IMG/VR virus record: IMGVR_UViG_3300050015_000794
Span: 1 to 37,006 of that record
DNA: 37,006 nucleotides
Strand: one strand, 5' to 3'
DNA from: a virus
Shown here: positions 32,444 to 37,006 of the stretch, piece by piece
How the letters are laid out: each line of letters opens with the position of its first letter
Numbering within the stretch: the first letter of the stretch is position 1
Notes under the pieces: generated by a model
What the model was told of the DNA's origin: nothing
The model's input: only the letters and a program-made list of their open reading frames with translations
Databases searched by the model: none
Program-made: the position numbers and the translations under genes

Positions 32444-34036
32444 TCATTTGCGCGGGTTGAAGTAGTCTTCCCCGCTGACCCCCGTAGCGGCCTGCTTGTC
32501 CATGAAATCCTGGTTGGCGGCCGTCATCGACTCCAACAGGTCCTTCCGGTACTGGGCTTCCTTCTTCGGGTCCTTGCCGAATTTGGCATACCACGCCTTG
32601 TTGTTCTGAAGCTTGATCATGATCGAATTGACCAGGTGCTCCTCGTTTCCAACGTGCAGCTTGTTGGTGTTCATCTTGTTGGCGATCTGCGTACCAATAG
32701 TGCGAGCGTCGCGGTTGGCGTTCTCGGAGAGCGAGGACAAGTGGTCGTCGGCGAACTTGAAGGCCTTGGCGGAATTCTCCACCACCTTGACCTTGCTGTC
32801 GTAGTCCGCCTGCACCCGGGTCATCTCGTTGTTCATCTTGCTGGAGGCCCACGAAAAGGCGTTCATCTCTGAGGCGAAGGCATCCATGTTGCCACTCTTC
32901 TTGCCTTCCCTCACCAGCGCCTCGATGCGGTCGATCGCTCCGGGAGTTGGTGGTGTGGCGGGGATACCCTTGGCGGCATCGCCGGGACTGCCGGGATCGC
33001 CGTTGATATACCTCTGCAAGTCGCGAGCGTGTGACAGGGCGATTTGCTGCTGGTTGAAAACATCACGGTACTCCATGAAGTCGGCGCGACCCTGGGCGTC
33101 GTTGCCAAACATCTTGTCGATCCGCTTGGGATCAGTGGCGATAATACCATCAGGTCCCATGTTCACCGAACCGTCTGGATTATTCGGTACAAACTTCTCC
33201 CTGGCGAGAACCTTCTGCACCAGCGGATGCATGTTGAGCAGGGGAGTGTAGGCGGAACCGATGTGCGCTGCGCGGCCAGTGAGCTGCAACATCTTGGTGA
33301 ACTGCATCAGATGCGATTCCATATCCGGATTGTTGAGCAACGGGGCGACCCGGGCGATCTTGCGTTGAGAATCGTCGGAGAGCGAGGTGGTGTCCATCGA
33401 CGCGTTGATTCCGTTGAGCAAGTCGTAATCATGCAACTGACGGGTCGCGTCCCACGACTTGTTGGCGGCTTCGGCGGACTTGCGCGCCAGTTCGATTTGG
33501 GCGGTGGCGGTGGCGGCGCGGTCACCGCGGGTCGCCTCGTACTGGTCGGACTGGTCGGTGAGTTGGCGGGTTTCAAGCTGGTTGCGCAGACGCAACAGGG
33601 TGTCGCTGGAGGCCTTGGTGGCGTTGTCGTTGGCCTCCCGCAGGAACTGCATGCTGGCCAGTACGTCCTTGTTGGAACCGAAACGCGCGTCGGAGGAGGC
33701 GATGGAGGACAGGGCGGCGGAACGCTGGGCGGGATCGCTGATGTCCTTGATCCCGTCTACCTGATTGGAGTACTGGGCGAAGATGTCGGCATCCTCCATG
33801 GCGGTGTTGTCCTTGTTGATTCGATCTCTTCCAGCAGCAGACGCCTGTGATGCCTGCTCACGCATTGCCAGCATTTGACTGAGCATCATGTACTCAGGAA
33901 TGACATCCATGTTACTGTCTCCCCTGGCAAAGGAAGTCAACCCGGGAACATTGGCGGCGGGAATCCCTTGTTGAAATTGACTCCAGTCAGAGACAAGAGC
34001 GGAATCGGCCGGCGTGGTAATGGGAGAGTAGGCCAT
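32444..34036 (-). CDS. Putative internal virion protein (530 aa)
   Basis: Predicted almost wholly helical and rich in Ala, Gln, Asp, Asn and Ser, with long charged heptad-like stretches (around residues 55-250: Met/Gln/Ala-rich LSQMLAMREQASQASAAGRD, then a Lys/Ala/Glu-rich helix). A short Pro-rich break (GIPATPPTPGAID) comes before a second helical domain (~370-530). No enzymatic motif is seen. Composition, length and location just before the giant gene fit an internal core or ejection protein, comparable in position to T7 gp14/gp15; homology cannot be judged by eye. It begins four bases after the TAA of the 498-aa gene (TAATTCCATG), so the two are translated together. DNA is very GC-rich here (45 of 60 bases G/C at 33481-33540). 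Confidence 0.7.
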   Translation of the reverse strand: MAYSPITTPADSALVSDWSQFQQGIPAANVPGLTSFARGDSNMDVIPEYMMLSQMLAMREQASQASAAGRDRINKDNTAMEDADIFAQYSNQVDGIKDISDPAQRSAALSSIASSDARFGSNKDVLASMQFLREANDNATKASSDTLLRLRNQLETRQLTDQSDQYEATRGDRAATATAQIELARKSAEAANKSWDATRQLHDYDLLNGINASMDTTSLSDDSQRKIARVAPLLNNPDMESHLMQFTKMLQLTGRAAHIGSAYTPLLNMHPLVQKVLAREKFVPNNPDGSVNMGPDGIIATDPKRIDKMFGNDAQGRADFMEYRDVFNQQQIALSHARDLQRYINGDPGSPGDAAKGIPATPPTPGAIDRIEALVREGKKSGNMDAFASEMNAFSWASSKMNNEMTRVQADYDSKVKVVENSAKAFKFADDHLSSLSENANRDARTIGTQIANKMNTNKLHVGNEEHLVNSIMIKLQNNKAWYAKFGKDPKKEAQYRKDLLESMTAANQDFMDKQAATGVSGEDYFNPRK

Positions 34037-34040
34037 GGAA

Positions 34041-35537
34041 TTATGGGGAAGTTGAAGATGGATTCAAAGCTAGAATGGCTTTGGCTTTTGAAGTTGCTTC
34101 TACGTGTTTCGATAAAATACGAGCAATTGCATCCATTTCAATTGCTTTCCTTTTTTCAAAGTCGGGATGTTTGAAATTGGGTTCATTAGCATACAAAATA
34201 CGCATGCGATCACCAACAGTTGAGACGTTCTCATTGTAGGATTTCGGATCAAATGCAGAAAGTGTTCGACTGAGATTTTCAGAATAATCCATCTCCTTAC
34301 TTCCTGAATCGAGTTTTGTGGAAAGAGCTTTCTTGAGTTGTTCAGGAGTAAGATTTTTGAGATTTTGCAACGGATCGCCTGTCATTGTTTTTCCCAACTC
34401 TGGGTATTGATCAACAAGACGCTTCTGAGCTATTTGACTTTCCAAATCCATCAAATTTAATTGTTTTCCACCAAACTCGCTAAACGCGAACCGACTTCCA
34501 CCGGTTTTATTCAAATCTGAATATTGTCTATCCAATGTCTTATCCGATGCATAATTGGATTTATATGGAAGAGATCCATAAACCTCTTCAGCCATTTGAC
34601 GGTTTTCCTCTCTCCACTTTACAGTGGATGCTTCTGATCGAGATTGCAAACTCATGGAACGTGCCACTTCATCCGCATGCATATTTTCTACTTGAGATTT
34701 TGCAGAAGCAAGAATTTCAGTTTGCCTATTCTTGATCTCCGAATCATTACCCACTCGTTTATCCAAAGTCGCCTGATCTTTTGCTCGACCTTCAACAATA
34801 ACCCGTGCTGCATATTCAGGACTTCTCTTGTTCTTGTAGGAACTGAGAAGTTCAGAAGTAGACATCGTGGTTGGATCCGTTTCAGATGGACGGTCCGTTC
34901 GAGATGTTGTTTGTTGGGTTGTCTGTGGGACCTCTGGAAGGGTTTGTGGAGTGATTGGGGTAGATACAACCGACTGTCCCTGCGAAGCCGTCTGTGGCGA
35001 TCCTGGGGCCACTACGGGGGTACCGGTAGAACCCCTTCCAACTCCATCGACAATCGCCTGAGCACTTGACTGTGCACCCAGATCAGGACGTGAATCGGCA
35101 TACGCGGGATCGGTCGTGGTACCAGGACGTTGAGTCGCTCCAAGGTCAGGACGGGTTTCCGCCACTACCCGACCATCCATCGTTGCTCCTGGTGCTCCCT
35201 GACTACCAGTCAAAGAGTTCTTTAAAACGGAACGATTGAGAGCATCAGAAGTGGCTCGGGTTTGTATGTCGGTGGCGTCGGGAATGGTCGAACTTCCTTG
35301 CACATCCACCATGGGTTTGCCTGCAGCCTTGCCCACTGCAATCATGCGGTTGGCAATTGCTCCCGCACCGGCAATGTCTCCCTGTCTCACGGCACGACGG
35401 TAGGAACGTTGTTCCATGCGATCCTGTCGCATCCGACTAACCTCGGCTGCAACCGCACGTCGTTGACCGTCACGTTCGGCAAAGGTGCTGTAACCGTTCT
35501 GCTTCTTGTCAGGTGTGGAAGTGGTGATCGGGTCCAT
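34041..35537 (-). CDS. Putative virion protein with low-complexity centre (498 aa)
   Basis: The start at 35537 is chosen because its ATG shares a base with the TGA of the preceding gene (TGATG); a longer frame to 35651 only shadows that gene. Residues 20-75 are basic and helical. Residues ~75-225 are a Pro/Thr/Gln/Ser/Gly-rich linker containing two RPDLGA repeats (129-134 and 150-155). Residues ~226-498 are helical and charged. The linker and N-terminus are encoded by GC-rich DNA, while the C-terminal part (about 34041-34870) is strikingly AT-rich (22 of 60 bases G/C at 34081-34140), so the gene looks chimeric. No known domain is recognised. Context suggests a minor virion or ejection-complex protein. 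Confidence 0.68.
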   Translation of the reverse strand: MDPITTSTPDKKQNGYSTFAERDGQRRAVAAEVSRMRQDRMEQRSYRRAVRQGDIAGAGAIANRMIAVGKAAGKPMVDVQGSSTIPDATDIQTRATSDALNRSVLKNSLTGSQGAPGATMDGRVVAETRPDLGATQRPGTTTDPAYADSRPDLGAQSSAQAIVDGVGRGSTGTPVVAPGSPQTASQGQSVVSTPITPQTLPEVPQTTQQTTSRTDRPSETDPTTMSTSELLSSYKNKRSPEYAARVIVEGRAKDQATLDKRVGNDSEIKNRQTEILASAKSQVENMHADEVARSMSLQSRSEASTVKWREENRQMAEEVYGSLPYKSNYASDKTLDRQYSDLNKTGGSRFAFSEFGGKQLNLMDLESQIAQKRLVDQYPELGKTMTGDPLQNLKNLTPEQLKKALSTKLDSGSKEMDYSENLSRTLSAFDPKSYNENVSTVGDRMRILYANEPNFKHPDFEKRKAIEMDAIARILSKHVEATSKAKAILALNPSSTSP

Positions 35538-36220
35538 CAGGGTCGTTGTTGAGGTTTGCGGCGCAGACTCATGTCCATGCCAATGTAGTACTTCTTCGGT
35601 CCCTCCGACTGACGGGTTGCAGCCGTCATTGCCGTGTAGAACTTGTTCCACTTGAACTCACTTCGATCATCGTCGGCGACGTTCTCGTAACACACCGCTT
35701 GGATCCCAAGTTTCAAAGCTCCCATCGAGTGGATCGGAATGAGATTGTCATCACTGGTTAGTACTGGAGGCTCTTTCTTGACCAAGGCATAATAGATGAA
35801 TGAACCTGGATTGAACCCGGCTGGTGCACGGTACTTGCGGCGCTGTAAAATCGTGGTAACTGCGTCAACCGTCTGACTGATCTCCACTGGCCCGAAATCC
35901 ACAAAACAATCGTTTCCTCCAGGACGACCCTCCTTGAACAACATACTCTGATCCATGATGTCCCAACCCATGCCATCCATGCGAAAACCAATCACACCAT
36001 CGTACACATCATCATCCAACAGCAAATAGTACCAATTCGTTTCAACATCCAACTCAAACAAAGAGGGACTCAAAACGATTGATTCCGTGGTCCCCGGCCA
36101 ACGACCCAACTCGTAAACCCGATCCACCACTTCCTGGATCGCGGACTCAATCGTGGTGTTGGAAGTCACCAGATTGGCAAATCGCATCTTAGCGGCACCG
36201 AAGGAAATTTTCTTGGACAT
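35537..36220 (-). CDS. Putative structural (neck/tail-type) protein (227 aa)
   Basis: The protein begins with a helical segment (FANLVTSNTTIESAIQEVVD) followed by ELGRWPGTTESIVL and strand-rich DNA-virus structural-type sequence (NWYYLLLDDDVYDGVIGFR), and ends with GALKLGIQAVCYENVADDD and a helical WNKFYTAMTAATRQ segment. The layout, a beta-rich body and a C-terminal ALK...E...A...L helix, resembles podovirus tail-tube or adaptor proteins of ~200-240 residues that precede the internal virion protein genes. I cannot assign a family with certainty. It is the first gene after a 65-base AT-rich leader and is coupled to the 498-aa gene by TGATG. Confidence 0.65.
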   Translation of the reverse strand: MSKKISFGAAKMRFANLVTSNTTIESAIQEVVDRVYELGRWPGTTESIVLSPSLFELDVETNWYYLLLDDDVYDGVIGFRMDGMGWDIMDQSMLFKEGRPGGNDCFVDFGPVEISQTVDAVTTILQRRKYRAPAGFNPGSFIYYALVKKEPPVLTSDDNLIPIHSMGALKLGIQAVCYENVADDDRSEFKWNKFYTAMTAATRQSEGPKKYYIGMDMSLRRKPQQRP

Positions 36221-36285
36221 GGCAGTGGTGAAGATCTGGAGATTTGAAGCTGACGTGTAAAGGACTTTCTAATAAATCCATAATA
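36221..36285 (-). promoter_or_regulatory. AT-rich leader between the glycosyltransferase-like and 227-aa genes
   Basis: A 65-base gap, reading TATTATGGATTTATTAGAAA at its 5' end on the minus strand, is one of few non-coding AT-rich stretches in this block. It could hold a promoter, but no well-spaced -35/-10 pair is convincing. Confidence 0.25.
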
Positions 36286-36972
36286 TCACCAAGTTTTAAG
36301 AGGCTCCTCGGTGTTGGTCTTGACCGGATGACAGAAAAGACCTGTGTTGATGCCCAATTGATGACCATGGCCTTTCATACACTGATCATTGTAGAACCAA
36401 CCAAAGGTGCCAAGATCAGCAAGTGTGCCCCCGGCATGGCGCACAATCGATGGGTTGTTGATTTCGCAGAACACGTTGCGGTTGACGGGAGCGGACTCGG
36501 CAAGCCAGCCCATCGCGCGGCGGCTCAGGCGGAACATGGCCCCGAGCGCGTGCTGCAAAGCCCACGGCGGGGTAGTCGGATGGCCGAACCAGTCGGGGCG
36601 TTCGGTCTCCGGACGGTTGGAGAGGTGGACGTAGATGCCATCCCGCTCGCTCCCGGAGCTCGCCTCGATGAGGTTGCGCCAGACCCCGGGTTTGGCGACA
36701 ACATCACTCTCCACACACCAGTAGTAGTCGGCGTCCAGATTGAGTTGCGCAACCGCGGCGGGGAATATCCGGTCGCACACCCACCAACAGCGTCGCCCGT
36801 ATTCCATCGCGGGGTCGAAGTCGGGAAGCCAGTCCTCGGGGAACTCGACCGATTGCGCATGCGCGTGGGATTTGTCGGAGGGACAGATAACCACGGTCTC
36901 GGCAATGGTAGCCGGTGCCACTTGTCGCAAAGGGAAACCACCTGGGTCGGAGATGATGATGATCTGTTTCAT
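36286..36972 (-). CDS. Glycosyltransferase-like protein (228 aa from the first ATG; may extend beyond the window)
   Basis: The product starts MKQIIIISD, a typical beta-strand opening of a GT-A/Rossmann-like fold. It contains YYWCVESDVVAKPGVWRNLI (about residues 83-102), where E-S-D stands in place of the DxD metal/nucleotide-sugar motif, followed by RPDWFGHPTTPPWALQHALG and a C-terminal Cys/His-containing region. This fits a phage-encoded glycosyltransferase-like protein that may decorate virion proteins or DNA; the assignment is from pattern only. The frame remains open upstream of the ATG to the window edge (37006), so the true start may be further right. Confidence 0.55.
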   Translation of the reverse strand: MKQIIIISDPGGFPLRQVAPATIAETVVICPSDKSHAHAQSVEFPEDWLPDFDPAMEYGRRCWWVCDRIFPAAVAQLNLDADYYWCVESDVVAKPGVWRNLIEASSGSERDGIYVHLSNRPETERPDWFGHPTTPPWALQHALGAMFRLSRRAMGWLAESAPVNRNVFCEINNPSIVRHAGGTLADLGTFGWFYNDQCMKGHGHQLGINTGLFCHPVKTNTEEPLKTW

Positions 36973-37006
36973 GCGCTGGAAGAAACGTAGGGACTGATCG
37001 AGGCGG

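Noticed and set aside
1-37006. Recoding of TGA as a sense codon throughout the genome
   Set aside because: TGA is the normal stop of nearly all genes here, including all the ATGA overlaps, so the single in-frame TGA at 14778 is a local event.
1-37006. CRISPR arrays, tRNA genes, insertion sequences or attachment sites
   Set aside because: No regularly spaced direct repeats, cloverleaf-type TTCGAAT contexts with an acceptor stem, transposase genes or integrase were seen by eye.

Overview
The window is a stretch of a tailed bacteriophage (or prophage-like) genome. The evidence is tightly packed genes in two opposing blocks, phage-typical families (T7 gp4/Twinkle-type primase-helicase, SSB-like protein, PD-(D/E)XK nuclease, DUF932, Gp37/Gp68-type DUF5131, MazG-like pyrophosphatase, HNH nucleases, orphan adenine methyltransferase), and a row of large virion-type proteins. 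There is no rRNA, recognisable tRNA, integrase, transposase or host housekeeping gene. The host cannot be named. Many start codons follow A/C-only leaders instead of a Shine-Dalgarno sequence, which would suit a host that relies little on SD initiation, but that is inference.

Positions 1-16945, plus strand: replication, recombination and nucleotide metabolism. It runs from a small protein and a PD-(D/E)XK nuclease (28-1291), through two small coupled genes and an SSB-like OB-fold protein with an acidic tail ending in Pro-Phe (1837-2409), into a 550-nt gene-free stretch full of inverted repeats that looks like a large structured RNA (2410-2959). Next come small unknown genes, an HNH protein joined to a DUF5131 protein (4936-6383), DUF932 (6458-7465), a charged HTH-like protein (7549-8808), the primase-helicase (9166-11007), a DUF7694-like protein, a second HNH protein overlapping an N6-adenine methyltransferase (12324-14386), a cistron interrupted by an in-frame TGA (14688-14963), a MazG-like protein (15182-15661) and a DUF2786-DUF3820 fusion (16547-16945). 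Cistrons begin in one of two ways: eleven ATGA overlaps plus GTGA and TGATG variants, or a CAA-rich leader.

Positions 16946-37006, minus strand: virion module, read right to left. A glycosyltransferase-like protein is followed by a 227-aa putative structural protein, two helical or low-complexity proteins (498 and 530 aa) and one giant protein of 5158 codons that fills about 42 percent of the window. Order and character resemble the internal virion or ejection-protein end of podovirus structural modules (T7 gp14-gp16 position), with the last gene expanded to N4-vRNAP or polyvalent-protein scale. The two blocks converge with no bases between the stop codons at 16945/16946.

Features most worth following up: the structured RNA candidate, the recurring TTTAG-N5-CTAAA hairpin found mainly between a stop and the next start, the A/C-only leaders, the in-frame TGA flanked by ATGA couplings, and the giant protein. 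No DNA polymerase, terminase, portal or capsid gene is visible, so those must lie outside the window.
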